A DNA stretch of 28,766 nucleotides from Acetobacteraceae bacterium (GCA_019237355.1 JAFAHH010000212.1:1-28766); one strand, 5' to 3'. Shown: positions 17,361 through 26,759, counted from the stretch's first letter. Numbers and translations: made by a program. Notes: generated by a model from the sequence alone, not told the origin.

Positions 17361-18518
17361 CTAGGGATGACGACCCGGCAATTCCTGGCTTGCGGTTGCC
17401 AATCTTTGCATCCCGACCCACCTCGGCGTGGTCTCTTCAATCCGCCGAAATGTCGCAAGTGCCTGACCTACCACCTGGTCCATGTTGTAGTATCGATAAG
17501 TTGCCAGCCGCCCGACAAACCAGGTGTCGGCGGTGCCGTCCGCCAGCGCCTCGTACTTCTTGTAGAGAGCCTGATTCTCAGATCGCGGAATTGGATAGTA
17601 TGGATCACCCTCCGCCGAGGGGTATTCATATGTGATGCTGGTTTGCGGGTGCACCTGGCCGGTTAGGTGCTTGTATTCCGTGACCCGAGTGTATGGAGTG
17701 TCCCCAGGATAATTCACGACGGCAACTGGTTGTAGCCTGACCTGATTGAGTGTCTTATGCTTGAAGCGCAGGCTTCTGTAAGGCAGCTTGCCGTACCGAT
17801 ATTGGAAGAACTCGTCTACCGGACCGGTCCAGATGAGCCTCCGGAATTCGGCCTTATTGCGGGCAGAACGAAAGTCGGTGCTGAGTTTTACCGTGATTCC
17901 CGGATGGCTTAGCATGCGCTCGAACAGGCGAGTGTACCCATCTCGCGGCATAAACTGGAACTGGTCGGTGAAATAGCGGTCATCGCGATCGAGCCGGACC
18001 GGCACCCTTGCCGTCACTGATCGGTCCAGCTGAGAAGGATCGAGCCCCCATTGCTTGCGCGTATAGCCGCGAAAGAACTTCTCATATAGGTCTCGGCCGA
18101 CTTGAGAGATTACCACGTCCTCTGAGGTTCGGATGTTCTCAACGGGCTCGGCTCGCGATGCGAACCATTGCTTAAGGCAATCTGACGTAAGCCTTAGCCC
18201 ATATAGCTGATTCACCGTATCGAGATTGATCGGAATCGGCAATAGCTTGCCATCAACATTGGCCAGCACGCGATGCTCGTAGCGGCGCCAGCGCGTGAAT
18301 TCAGACAGATAATCGAAGACGGCGCGGGAATTGGTATGAAATATGTGGGGACCATAGCGATGGATGAGAATACCGGCGGCGTCTCTGCAATCGTAGGCAT
18401 TACCGCCAACATGGGGGCGGCGATCGATTACAAGCACGCGTTCTCCCCGGACTCGGGCAAGACGCTCGGCCAGTGTCGCTCCTGCAAATCCTGCCCCTAC
18501 CACCAGCCAATCAAACAT
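17361..18518 (-). CDS. glf: UDP-galactopyranose mutase
   Basis: This 385-residue flavoenzyme interconverts UDP-galactopyranose and UDP-galactofuranose, the donor for Galf-containing glycans. The start is the ATG at 18518 (MFDWLVVGAGFAGATLAERL, the FAD dinucleotide fold); a TTG 54 bases upstream is unlikely. Family marks are RRPHVGGNAYD, GPHIFHTNS, KQWGLDP, DDRYFTDQFQFMPRDGYTRL (flavin and substrate loop), EYKHLTGQ and the C-terminal TWFVGRLATYRYYNMDQVVG. Length is normal (E. coli Glf about 367). It is cytosolic. A 93-codon frame ends 8 bp inside its start. Among enzymes here this has the clearest reaction and marks the locus as galactofuranose-related. Confidence 0.97.
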   Translation of the reverse strand: MFDWLVVGAGFAGATLAERLARVRGERVLVIDRRPHVGGNAYDCRDAAGILIHRYGPHIFHTNSRAVFDYLSEFTRWRRYEHRVLANVDGKLLPIPINLDTVNQLYGLRLTSDCLKQWFASRAEPVENIRTSEDVVISQVGRDLYEKFFRGYTRKQWGLDPSQLDRSVTARVPVRLDRDDRYFTDQFQFMPRDGYTRLFERMLSHPGITVKLSTDFRSARNKAEFRRLIWTGPVDEFFQYRYGKLPYRSLRFKHKTLNQVRLQPVAVVNYPGDTPYTRVTEYKHLTGQVHPQTSITYEYPSAEGDPYYPIPRSENQALYKKYEALADGTADTWFVGRLATYRYYNMDQVVGQALATFRRIEETTPRWVGMQRLATASQELPGRHP

Positions 18519-18792
18519 GCGCGGCTTTCTCGAGCCGCTCGCGCTCGAAATGGCTGGATCGGAGCTGATCAATGTGTTGAGGCCACGATGGGTGTCTAAG
18601 GCTGAAGACGCTCTCGATGTTGCTCAACATTGCCCCGACATCGGCTGCGATCCGAACCGAATCAACGGCCCAGTTGCACACCAAGTCAGCTTTAGACGTG
18701 GTCACAAGCGGTTCTCGTATCCCAAAAATTCGAGAGTCTTCGGTTGCATGGCGAGCATGTTGCTCCTCGCGCACGGTTGCTATGATGCGCAC
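18511..18792 (-). CDS. Hypothetical ORF overlapping the glf start
   Basis: The 93-residue frame begins at a GTG (18792) and reads MRIIATVREEQHARHATEDS and further DLVCNWAVDSVRIAADVGAM. I do not recognise the family. Its stop lies 8 bp inside the glf start, as in coupled operons, and its composition is protein-like. Against it: the AGGGGA purine stretch directly abuts the GTG with no spacing, and an opposite-strand frame (18517-18882) covers the same bases. It could also be the tail of a truncated upstream gene. Confidence 0.35.
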   Translation of the reverse strand: MRIIATVREEQHARHATEDSRIFGIREPLVTTSKADLVCNWAVDSVRIAADVGAMLSNIESVFSLRHPSWPQHIDQLRSSHFERERLEKAAHV

Positions 18793-19189
18793 TCCCCTAA
18801 CTTAAGTGGCAGGCAGATGGCGTTCGGATTCGGAGGTCGGCAAATACAAAGCCATAATGTATCGGTCGGCCGAAAGTTTTAAGCAGTTATAAAAAGTTTA
18901 TGGAGTTTCACGGTTCTTGATTGCGACCCGTGAGGGAGGCATTGTGAGCATTCAACTCGGCAACAGGGAATTCGGCTCGTCACGCTTAGCCCTGTATGAG
19001 ATGGATCGCCAGGCTGACCAGTGGACAGCGGACCCTGGTAGTTCTGCTAGCCCTCGAGGGTGCGAAGTGCTGCTCGCAAGTCGCAACGGCCCGCCTTGCA
19101 TCGCCTGGCGAGTGCGGCGCGCGAGAAGAAGGCCTTTTGGCAATCTTCGCCGGCAGGCGCGCGATAGGCCAGGTGAAGAAAAAGCCCCG
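18793..19189. other. Stretch without a recognisable gene
   Basis: It contains an AT-rich patch (about 18845-18925) that could hold the promoter of the glf transcript, running on the minus strand. Overlapping frames on both strands up to 19189 lack motifs. Confidence 0.4.
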
Positions 19190-19667
19190 GAGCCATTGAG
19201 CAGCGCGAAGTCGATAACCTCCTGAAGCCGGCCCTTTAACGGCGCGAGATCGTAATCCGGGTTCGGCACTCGATGCCGCTCGAGGAAGTTGCGGCTGGAA
19301 GACACGCGGTCGGCCAAACACCCGTGCTTGCACGCGCTTGCCCAGCCCTGAGCTCGCCGCCACGGGCCATGGTGCGACCATGCGTCAGGCCATCAAGGGA
19401 TCTGAGCTATATATCATCCGCAGCCGCGTCCCAGAACCGGCGCAGGCTCGCGATCCGGCGCTCGGGTGGGTTGCCGGCAATTATGGCGGCCGTAACCGCA
19501 CCAATCGAGGAGCCGCAAACCCAATCGGGGGTGTAGGCCGTGTCCTTCCTCGTGGAACGTGGCGTAGGCCCCAGCATGATTCGCGCCCAGTGCAACATGC
19601 CCGAAAACACAAGCGCGATCCTACGGCTGGCTTCGACCCGCTCCATCGCACTCACCATTGCTACCAA
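19190..19667 (-). pseudogene. Patatin-like phospholipase remnant
   Basis: On the minus strand the product opens RRIALVFSG, then needs a frame change to read VALGANHAGAYATFHEEGHG, and changes back to YTPDWVCGSSIGAVTAAIIAGN. These are the patatin oxyanion-hole region and the G-S-S-I-G nucleophile elbow. Further pieces in other frames (VFGRPRVFQPQLP; then YDLAPLKGRLQEVIDFALLNG) match the middle of the bacterial patatin (RssA-like) family. The catalytic Asp-Gly/Ala region is not found. At least three frame changes and a missing 3' part make it a pseudogene. The intact family cleaves membrane lipids. Confidence 0.75.
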
Positions 19668-19871
19668 CCTTTCGGCTGGTCAACGCCGGATCGATCCCGG
19701 AGATGATCTCCAACCGTCACACGATATTAGCAAATGATAACGCGTCCGCCCTGGCTACTGTTGTGCTGATTGAAACGTGATCGGTCCAACGGAAACCGCG
19801 GCCTGCACGCGTAGTAACCAGATGCGTTTCGCTCTCACTGAAGAGAGGACAGGCGAGGAGGGAGAAGGACT

Positions 19872-20745
19872 GTGTATTATTTCGATAAACGACTGCAATA
19901 TCCGGTGAAGGTCGAAAGCCCGGACCCGCTGTTTGCCCGCCAGCTCCAGCAAGCGATCGGCGGAGTGGAGGGCGAGATCCGCGTGTGCCTGCAGTATTTT
20001 TTCCAGGCCTGGGGCAATCGTAGCCCGACCACCAAGTACCGGGACATGCTGCTCAATACTGCGACCGAAGAGATTGGTCACATCGAGATGCTGGCCGTCG
20101 CGGTAGCGATGAACCTTGAGAATGCGCCGCTTACGCTTCAGGAAACGACAGCCCACGCCAGCCCGCTCGTGAACGCAGTGATGGGGAGGCGGCGAACGGC
20201 CCCGGCATGCCGTCGAAGGTATGCTGCAGCGCCATCTGCTTTCCACCGGGCTGGCCGCTTTCCCTGCCAACTCAGACGGGCTTCCGTTTGATTGCTCGCA
20301 TGTTTATGCCAGCGGCAATCTGGTGGCAGACATGTACGCCAACGTCGCCGCGGAAGCGACCGGGCGCACCCTGGCCGTCCGGCTGTATAATGCAGCGCAT
20401 GATGCAGGCATGAAGGACATGCTGAGCTTCCTGATCGCGCGCGACACCATGCACCAGCAGCAATGGTTGGCAGTTGTCGAGGAGCTTGGCGGACCTGCCG
20501 CCCTACCGATCCCAAATAGCTTTCCCCAGGAGCAGGAAAGGCAAGAATACAGCTACGTGTTCCTGGGGAGCGCGGCGAACGGGGAACCGCCCCCGGACGG
20601 GCGCTGGACGCAAGGCAACTCGCTGGACGGTAAGGGCCAGTTCAGCATGCGGCAGAACCAGCCGCTCGGACAGGAGCCGGTCCTCGGTCCGGCGCGAGAT
20701 GCGAGCGGGGCACAAGCGGAGCAGATTGGATCCACCAGAGGGTAG
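19872..20745 (+). pseudogene. Manganese catalase, frameshifted
   Basis: A GTG start with GGAGAAGG three bases upstream opens MYYFDKRLQYPVKV, the usual start of KatN-type dimanganese catalases, which remove hydrogen peroxide. Metal-ligand helices are readable: GGVEGEIRVCLQYFFQAW, ATEEIGHIEM, AAEATGRTLAVRLYN and RDTMHQQQW, followed by the typical PNSFPQE and TQGNSLDGKG segments. The frame shifts near 20183 (GGGG run before the expected EAANGPGMPSKV) and again near 20220, after which MLQRHLLSTGLAAFPANSDG resumes. The gene is otherwise nearly full length, so the lesions are recent or, less likely, sequence errors. Confidence 0.88.
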
Positions 20746-20836
20746 CAGGGGCGATTCATTTGGCCTCCGCCAGAGCGTCATTTGAGTGCGGCTGGATAGG
20801 GTCAGTTACGAAACGCTGCTGCCTCAAGCGAAACTC

Positions 20837-22434
20837 ATGTTAAATTCAGCACGACAAGCAGGGGAATGGTGGAATGGCGCCGCCATTTACCAAATCCTCC
20901 CGCTCTCTTTTCAAGACACCATTGGGGATGGTGAAGGCGATCTACCGGAGATCATTGCCAGATTGGAATACCTCGATTGGCTCGGCGTCGACGCCGTCTG
21001 GTTATCTCCGGTTTATCGCTCGCCGATGTGCGATGCAGGTTACGATGTTGCAGAGTTCACCGACATCGATCCGCGATTTGGCACGGTCACGGATCTCAAA
21101 CGGCTGATCTCCGAACTGCACGAGCGCAAGCAGAAAATTATTCTCGATATCGCTCCGAACCATACTTCGGATCGCCATCCCTGGTTCACCGAAAGCCGAG
21201 CCAGTCAGATGAGTGCCAAGCGAGACTGGTATATATGGGCGGCTGCTGCCCAGACGGCGGGCCCCCGAATAACTGGCTGAGCCGGTTGGTGGTAGCGCAT
21301 TGGCAAAAGAGATGATACGACCGGCTAGTACTACCTGCATTCGTTCCTTGCCGAACAGCCCGATCTCAACTGGCGCAATCCCAACGTGCGCGCGGCGTTT
21401 GCCGATATCCTCCGGTTCTGGCTACGGCGCGGGGTCGACGGGTTCCGACTCGATGCATCCGGGGTTCTGATCAAGGATGCGCTGCTCCGGGATGACCCTC
21501 CCAATCCTGAGGCTGACGAGAATACCCCTCCGGCAAACCGGTTGCGCCGAGTTTACACCGATATCCGCCCGGGAGTTTTCGACTGCATCGCGGAACTTCG
21601 CAACGCGACCGATGAATTTCCTGGCTGCTTCCTCGCCGGCGAAGCTGACACGGCAGTTGGCCGCATCGCAAGATTTTACGGCTCGCGGCAAAGCCGGGAT
21701 TACACGCATCCATCAATTTCGCGCTGCTCAATGCTTCCTGGGATGCACTCGGTAGGCGCTGCAATCGACCAATACTTGGAGGCCCTGCCGGAGCATGCTA
21801 CGCCGAACTGGGCAATAGGCGGGCATGACAAGAAGCGGATCGTTGATCGCACTGGTCCCGCACAGGCACGAGTCGCCGCCATGCTGCTCATGTCATTGCC
21901 TGGCACGCTGTTTTTTTGCTGGTGACGAAATCGGGATGGCTTGCGTGGAAATTCCGGCAAAACATTGTGCGCGATCCGTTCGAAAAGTTACTACCTGGGT
22001 TCGGTATGAACAGGGACCCTGAGCGCGCCCCAATGCGATGGGACGCAAGCCGGAAGGCGGGCTTCACCACCGGTGAGCCCTGGCTTCCGATTGGCGACGA
22101 TGTTGCGCGTTGCAATATCCGGTCCCAGCGGAAGGACCCGCGCTCAATGCTCAATCTGTATCGCCGGCTGATCAACTTGCGCCGCGAGACGCCGGCACTC
22201 CGTTTTGGTTCATTTGAGCCTATGCGAGAGCAAGGAGAAGTGTTGCTGTTCGCCAGACGCCTCGCCGGGCAAAAAGTGATCGCGATAAAGAACCTTAGCC
22301 CCGGCCCGCAAATAGTATCTCTGACGAACGAAGCTCGGATAATGCTGTCAACAGCGCTGGATCGGCAAGAACAGTTGATCGGGCCAACAGTATGGCTGCG
22401 CCCTGATGAGGGTCTCCTGGTTCAGGTAAGTTAA
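20837..22434 (+). pseudogene. GH13 alpha-glucosidase/trehalose-synthase-like, frameshifted with a nonsense codon
   Basis: All GH13 regions can be read across frames: DIAPNHTSDRHPWF (region I), GVDGFRLDASGVL (nucleophile Asp), FLAGEAD (acid/base Glu) and GGHDK (stabilising Asp), with WWNGAAIYQILPLSFQD at the N-terminus and RDPERAPMRWDASRKAGFTT near the end. Frame changes occur near 21250, 21300-21312, 21705 and 21755 (a compensating pair), at a T7 run near 21907 and at an A4 run near 21959. A TAG at 21326-21328 replaces the Gln of the conserved GQYYLHSF. The start is the ATG at 20837 or an in-frame GTG at 20786. Relatives hydrolyse alpha-glucosides or make trehalose; as read it is dead. Confidence 0.88.
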
Positions 22435-22625
22435 GTTAGTGGCCAGGATGGACGGTCATTCGGATCTGGGGGGACAGATCGGAGTTGGCGCGAGCGGTTG
22501 AGATGTGCTTGGCGCTGACTGCGATATCCTTTAAGGGAGGCCCAGACAACTTGCGCGCCGGCGTGGGTCTGCCCTGGCTTCGTGCGCACACCTCTTGTCA
22601 GAGTCTTGCAATTTTGGAGACAGTA

Positions 22626-23195
22626 ATGCGCATGCCTCTTCTTTCGGACGCGGAACTGAGCCCCGAGCAGCGGCTGCTCTACGAGGATATGCGTCAGGGG
22701 ATTGACGCGAATTTCAAGGGCTTCGTCGCGATCAACGAAAGCGGCCAGCTGATTGGACCCTGGAATCCGTGGCTTCGTTTCCCAAAATTCGGCGGCCCCG
22801 TTTGGCAGCTGGTCAAAGCCCTATCAACATCGCCAACACTGCCGAGACCGGTTCGCGAGATAGCGATCCTCGTGACCGGCGCAAAATTCCGTGCCGCCTA
22901 CGAGATATATGCCCACGTTTTGGTGGCGGAGCTGCGCGGCCTGCCGGACGATAAAATCGCAACCATTGTTGCCGGCCAGCGCCCGGCCGACCTCACGCGC
23001 GAGGAGGCGATTGCTTACGATGTCGCCTCCGCCCTGGTTTCCGGCGGGGTTCTGCCAGAGCTGACGTATCGTCAGGCGATCGTCGCATTTGGCGAGCAAG
23101 GAACAGCAGAATTCATCAACCTCGTCGGGCTGTATTGCATGGTCTCGGTTACGTTAAACGGGTTCGATGTTCCCGTTCCAGAGGCAAGCCGTTAG
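22626..23195 (+). CDS. Carboxymuconolactone decarboxylase-like (AhpD superfamily) protein
   Basis: The start is the ATG at 22626 (GGAGA five bases upstream), giving 189 residues. The long frame open from 22485 adds an unlikely leader. The helical CMD core is REIAILVTGAKFRAAYEIYAHVLVAELRGLP, seen in segments at about 75-105, followed by EEAIAYDVASALVSGG and INLVGLYCMVSVTLNGFDVPVP. It lacks the CxxC redox pair of AhpD and has the E...H pair of the CMD-like branch. The substrate is unknown; relatives act on aromatic-degradation lactones or peroxides. Confidence 0.85.
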   Translation: MRMPLLSDAELSPEQRLLYEDMRQGIDANFKGFVAINESGQLIGPWNPWLRFPKFGGPVWQLVKALSTSPTLPRPVREIAILVTGAKFRAAYEIYAHVLVAELRGLPDDKIATIVAGQRPADLTREEAIAYDVASALVSGGVLPELTYRQAIVAFGEQGTAEFINLVGLYCMVSVTLNGFDVPVPEASR

Positions 23196-23282
23196 GCCGG
23201 CGTACGCAGCTAAAACACGACGTGCCCCCGTCACCCGGCAACGCTCTCGGTTTTAAAAAGGCCGGGTAGGGTTCACGATGGC

Positions 23283-23470
23283 ATGGGCCCGCTTGTGCGC
23301 GTAAAACTGGTTCTGCTTACCGAACAGGGTGCCGCCGCCTACCGCAAAGCGATGGCTCGGCAGCAACCCTGGGCGATGACCTTGCCTGCGAGCTCAGGCC
23401 CGAGCCGATCAAGGCCAGAACAAGCCTTCTCCGCAGGCTCCGGCATTGGCTCGAAGACGGTACCGGCTAG
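23283..23470 (+). pseudogene. MarR-family regulator, C-terminal remnant
   Basis: The frame reads LVLLTEQGAAAYRKAMARQQPWA, and after a one-base shift near 23370 continues GDDLACELRPEPIKARTSLL and RRLRHWLEDGTG before a TAG at 23468-23470. This is the wing end plus the dimerisation helix typical of MarR repressors. The DNA-binding helices are missing upstream. It ends 43 bp before the ABM monooxygenase, which such regulators often accompany. Confidence 0.6.
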
Positions 23471-23513
23471 AATGCGGCAAAAGCCAAGCCTCCCCAAGTT
23501 AAAGGAGTCAAAC

Positions 23514-23885
23514 ATGGTAAAATTGGTTGAGATGGACGACGCAGTGACCATCCGTGATCAGCTGGAGGACAGGGGTGCCGGCCCTGTCATCCTCATCAAC
23601 AAGTTCACCGTTCCGGCCGCGGACGCAGAAGCCATGGTACGCGCCTGGACCGACGATGCCGAATGGATGAAGCGCCAGCCCGGGTTCATCTCGACGCAGC
23701 TCCATCGTGGCATCCGGGGCAGCAGCCTGTTCCTGAATTATGCGGTTTGGGAATCGACGGAGCACTTCAAGGCGGCATTCAGCAATCCCGAGTTCCAGGC
23801 CAGATTGGGGCGCTATCCGGCGAGCGCCGTCGCCTCTCCACACCTGTTCCGCAAGGTTGCAGTCCCGGGTCTCTGCGTCGCGTGA
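23514..23885 (+). CDS. Antibiotic biosynthesis monooxygenase (ABM) domain protein
   Basis: The 123-residue protein starts at the ATG at 23514, with AAAGGAG six bases upstream; the longer open frame upstream belongs to a MarR remnant. It has the ferredoxin-like ABM fold pattern: VILINKFTVPAADAEAMVRAW (strand 1 and helix 1, in two parts), MKRQPGFISTQLHRG, FLNYAVWESTEHFKAAFSNP and EFQARLGRYPAS. Members are small cytosolic oxygenases or heme/quinol-related enzymes without cofactor motifs. The function here is open. Confidence 0.88.
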   Translation: MVKLVEMDDAVTIRDQLEDRGAGPVILINKFTVPAADAEAMVRAWTDDAEWMKRQPGFISTQLHRGIRGSSLFLNYAVWESTEHFKAAFSNPEFQARLGRYPASAVASPHLFRKVAVPGLCVA

Positions 23886-24582
23886 GGGGTCGCGGCCGGC
23901 GACTCTCCTCTCTCAGCGGCGTCGACCGGCCCTCTCTGGACCGGCCTGAGCTGGTGTGGCGGAGATCGCCGACCGAGCTACTGGCACGCGTTATTCTTCG
24001 GATGGGACCGGGCCATGTGCGAGCTGATCGGACGGGCAATCTCTCCGGGCCGCCCAGGCACGGCCTCACATCCGCAAGTTCACTTTGGCGGATGCCGAAA
24101 ATGAAGCAGCTCCCGGGAGGGCCTTGCCTGGTTTCGTTCTGATCCAAACCGATTTGCTCACCTTGGGTGGCCACACGCACCGAAAGTAAGACCGTTGTGG
24201 GTCCCAAAGAGATCGATCAACACCAGTTCCTGGTAGCAAGAACTTTGTTCGATCTCGCAGACCGACTTCTGTGGGGCAAGCAGATGGCGTGACGCTTGTT
24301 CGGTCGCAGACACGCAAGCTGCGATCAATTTCCACACTCTTGCCGTCGAATCGTTCCGATGCCGTCCCTAATTGCGGCCTTGCAAGAATCGGATGGGGCA
24401 GTTATCGCGCTTACGCTTTTCAGATGCGTCATTCGCACCGTCATCTGACCCGGCCCGTTGCAATGCTAAGCCGGCCCGGCCGGAAGCTGGCTTCGTTGCC
24501 TTGTCTTGAACCCCTGTGGGCGGCCGCCACATTGCCAAGTTTGCATAGCTGGGGCGTCGAGCTGGTGAGAGCATCTTCAAGG
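23886..24582. other. Long gap before hpnL, no gene seen
   Basis: Open frames cover this 700 bp, including one in phase with hpnL from 24271, but the first 104 codons of that frame have no family resemblance and unusual composition. No terminator or promoter can be named with confidence. Confidence 0.4.
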
Positions 24583-25602
24583 ATGAGAACGGGACTTGCC
24601 TTATCGGTCGTATCCGGCTTGCTCGGTTTTGCGGGCATGGCTGCGCTGCTCGCCCAACATGGCGTTCCCGCCATCTTCGGCCTGATCTCCAGCATCGGCT
24701 GGGGCCTCGGGGTGATTGTGCTGGTGCGGGTCTTCACTCTGGTCGCCGCCGGCCTCGGCTGGGCATGGCTCGTAATCCCTTTCGCAAGGGTCGAACGAGC
24801 CGTCTTCCCGCTGCTTCGCTGGGTCCGCGAGTCGATCAACGTACTCCTTCCCGTAGCGCAGGTCGGGGGGGACCTGATGGGCGGCCGTCTGTTGACCTTT
24901 TGGAACGTACCGACCGGTTTGGCGGGTGCAAGCATCTTAGTGGACCTGCTGATTCAACTCGGCACACAGTTGCTGTTCGCCCTGCTTGGGCTTGGTGTTC
25001 TAGCGCTGGCCGGGGGTGATCACCGATTGGTTGAATACGTTGGCGGCGGGTTGGGGGTGTCGGCTTTCGGGCTGTTGGGCTTCTACTTCGCCCAGCGCTC
25101 TCGTTTTTTGGGGATTGTCGAGGATGCGCTGATTGAGCGCGCGAATCGCTGGCGTGTTGCACCGATTACCGAGGGGCGACGATTGCATGACAGTTTGCGG
25201 GCAATCCACGGACGCAGCGGCGCGCTGCTCGCCTCATTCGCCCTGCATCAAGTGGCGTGGTTCTTGGGGGTGGCGGAGATCTGGATCGCGCTGGCCTGCA
25301 TGGGACTGAACCCCAGTTTGGGCGAGTGCGTGGTGCTGGAGAGCCTGGGACAGGCGGTGCGTAGTGCCGCGTTTGCGGTCCCCGGCGCATTGGGCGTTCA
25401 GGAGGGCGGATTTATGTTATTGGGCGGGCTTTACGGCCTCGGGCCCGACGCATCTCTCGCCCTCTCGCTCGTCAAGCGCCTGCCCGACCTAGCGTTGGGA
25501 ATTCCCGGCCTACTCGCCTGGCATCTGCTGGAGGTACGTCATCTGCTCGCGGGCCGGCTCCGTCGCACCCGAACTGCCCCAGAAACCCGGCCCATGCGGT
25601 GA
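24583..25602 (+). CDS. hpnL: HpnL-like hopanoid-associated membrane protein (lysylphosphatidylglycerol-synthase TM family)
   Basis: The start chosen is the ATG at 24583 (339 residues), where similarity begins; a GTG at 24565 is possible and neither has a strong ribosome site. The protein has seven to eight membrane helices with family marks WVRESINVLLPVAQVGGDLM, RSAAFAVPGALGVQEGGFML, GLYGLGPDASLALSLVKRLP and a C-terminal PGLLAWHLLE. This matches the HpnL branch of the LPG-synthase/flippase-like TM family found in hopanoid clusters and implicated in moving hopanoids or related lipids. No other hopanoid gene is in the window. It ends 4 bp from the convergent outer-membrane gene. Confidence 0.85.
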   Translation: MRTGLALSVVSGLLGFAGMAALLAQHGVPAIFGLISSIGWGLGVIVLVRVFTLVAAGLGWAWLVIPFARVERAVFPLLRWVRESINVLLPVAQVGGDLMGGRLLTFWNVPTGLAGASILVDLLIQLGTQLLFALLGLGVLALAGGDHRLVEYVGGGLGVSAFGLLGFYFAQRSRFLGIVEDALIERANRWRVAPITEGRRLHDSLRAIHGRSGALLASFALHQVAWFLGVAEIWIALACMGLNPSLGECVVLESLGQAVRSAAFAVPGALGVQEGGFMLLGGLYGLGPDASLALSLVKRLPDLALGIPGLLAWHLLEVRHLLAGRLRRTRTAPETRPMR

Positions 25603-25606
25603 GAGA

Positions 25607-26488
25607 TCAGAATCTAACGCCCAGCCCGAGCACCGGTCCATACAAAGTGATATCGATCGCGCGCCGGAATAGGTCGCGCCCATTGCCCCGGCCGCGCGAG
25701 CTCAGCGCGCGGAAGCCGCCCGCGGCGTCGAGCCAGTTCGTAATGGAGTAGTAGACGAGCGCGGACGCCCCCCAGCCCCAGACCCCGCCGTCTACGCCAA
25801 ACCCCTCGGCATTCGCCCCGAGCTCGAGCCGCCAGTCCTTCCCTGGGTAGAAGTCCGCGCGAAAGCCAACCCAAGGCTGGGGAAAGCCGTGGCTAACATC
25901 GACGCCGGAGAACGGGGTTTCCTCAATCTTGGCCGATAGGCTCCAGGTAAGAACGGAGAAGCCGACGCGAGCGTCGAGGGTTATTGGGACCCCACCAAGA
26001 GCGCCGGAATAGACTTGATAGCCAAACCCGGGCGCGACCCGGACCAGGCTGAGTGAGTCCTTCAACGTGCCAGCCGGACCCAACGGATTTGGCTGGAAGG
26101 TGCTTTTATGGAAGGCATCGATCCACTGGAAGTCGGCCTCCGTGAACCAAGGGCCGTATCGCAGGAGCCCGAACGCGACGATGGCGCCATGGAGCGAGTG
26201 GGCCAAATCGGCGGGGCTGGGCGGCCCGCTGCTGAAACTAACATCCGTGCCAAAGGAGCTACCTTGCCCGATACTCGCCGTTCCCTTGCTAGCCGGCAAC
26301 CAAAGGTATGGCGTCATTTCGAGGTATACGCGGTAGCCGCCATTCTCCGTATATCCGTCCCGCGGCGAGTACTGTGCCCTGGCCGGGTTGGCTGATAGCG
26401 CGAACCCCGCACAAACGGCGACCGCGATGGCTCGCGAGGCGGCGCCGCCACCTAACGGGATCATAGGGCGGTATCTGCGATGGTCCAT
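25607..26488 (-). CDS. Outer-membrane beta-barrel protein
   Basis: The 293-residue protein has a signal peptide (AIAVAVCAGFALSANPARAQ; cleavage after ARA). The mature part is rich in amphipathic strands with aromatic girdles (YLEMTPYLWLPA, GPWFTEADFQWIDAF, PWVGFRADFYPG, WRLELGANAEGF) and ends in GLGVRF, the C-terminal Phe of barrel proteins. Either ATG at 26488 or the one 24 bases inside (26464) may be used; neither has a good ribosome site. The family is uncharacterised. It is divergent from the AraC regulator, across 271 bp. Confidence 0.8.
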   Translation of the reverse strand: MDHRRYRPMIPLGGGAASRAIAVAVCAGFALSANPARAQYSPRDGYTENGGYRVYLEMTPYLWLPASKGTASIGQGSSFGTDVSFSSGPPSPADLAHSLHGAIVAFGLLRYGPWFTEADFQWIDAFHKSTFQPNPLGPAGTLKDSLSLVRVAPGFGYQVYSGALGGVPITLDARVGFSVLTWSLSAKIEETPFSGVDVSHGFPQPWVGFRADFYPGKDWRLELGANAEGFGVDGGVWGWGASALVYYSITNWLDAAGGFRALSSRGRGNGRDLFRRAIDITLYGPVLGLGVRF

Positions 26489-26759
26489 TCAGCGACGCTC
26501 ACCCGGACTGAGCACAAAGGAGCACCCAGAGTGTGTTTCGGCCGCGCAGCGTGGGCATGCCGATTTTGCCATCCCACTACAGCCTCTCAACCAAACCAAG
26601 GTCTTAACGAAACCTCATCGCAAAGCCCACAGCCTTCATCTCACATTAAGCTTGACTTTAGCTAGTCCCTAGCGAGATTCGCGTCACCAAAAAATTCTCA
26701 CGGCCCTTAAGGGTGTTCGCTTAGTCTCGATTTGGCGTCTCGGCGCCCGAGGTCCTGAG
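26489..26759. promoter_or_regulatory. Divergent intergenic region between the barrel protein and the AraC regulator
   Basis: It should hold both promoters. A perfect 10-bp palindrome (CCCTTAAGGG, 26704-26713) lies 47 bp before the AraC start and is a candidate operator; this is inference only. Confidence 0.35.

Noticed and set aside
17031..17666. Plus-strand frame of 211 codons
   Set aside because: Its second half is antisense to the C-terminus of glf, and it has no ribosome site or motif.
24271..24582. N-terminal extension of HpnL
   Set aside because: The 104 extra residues are not membrane-like and do not resemble the family, which begins near 24583.
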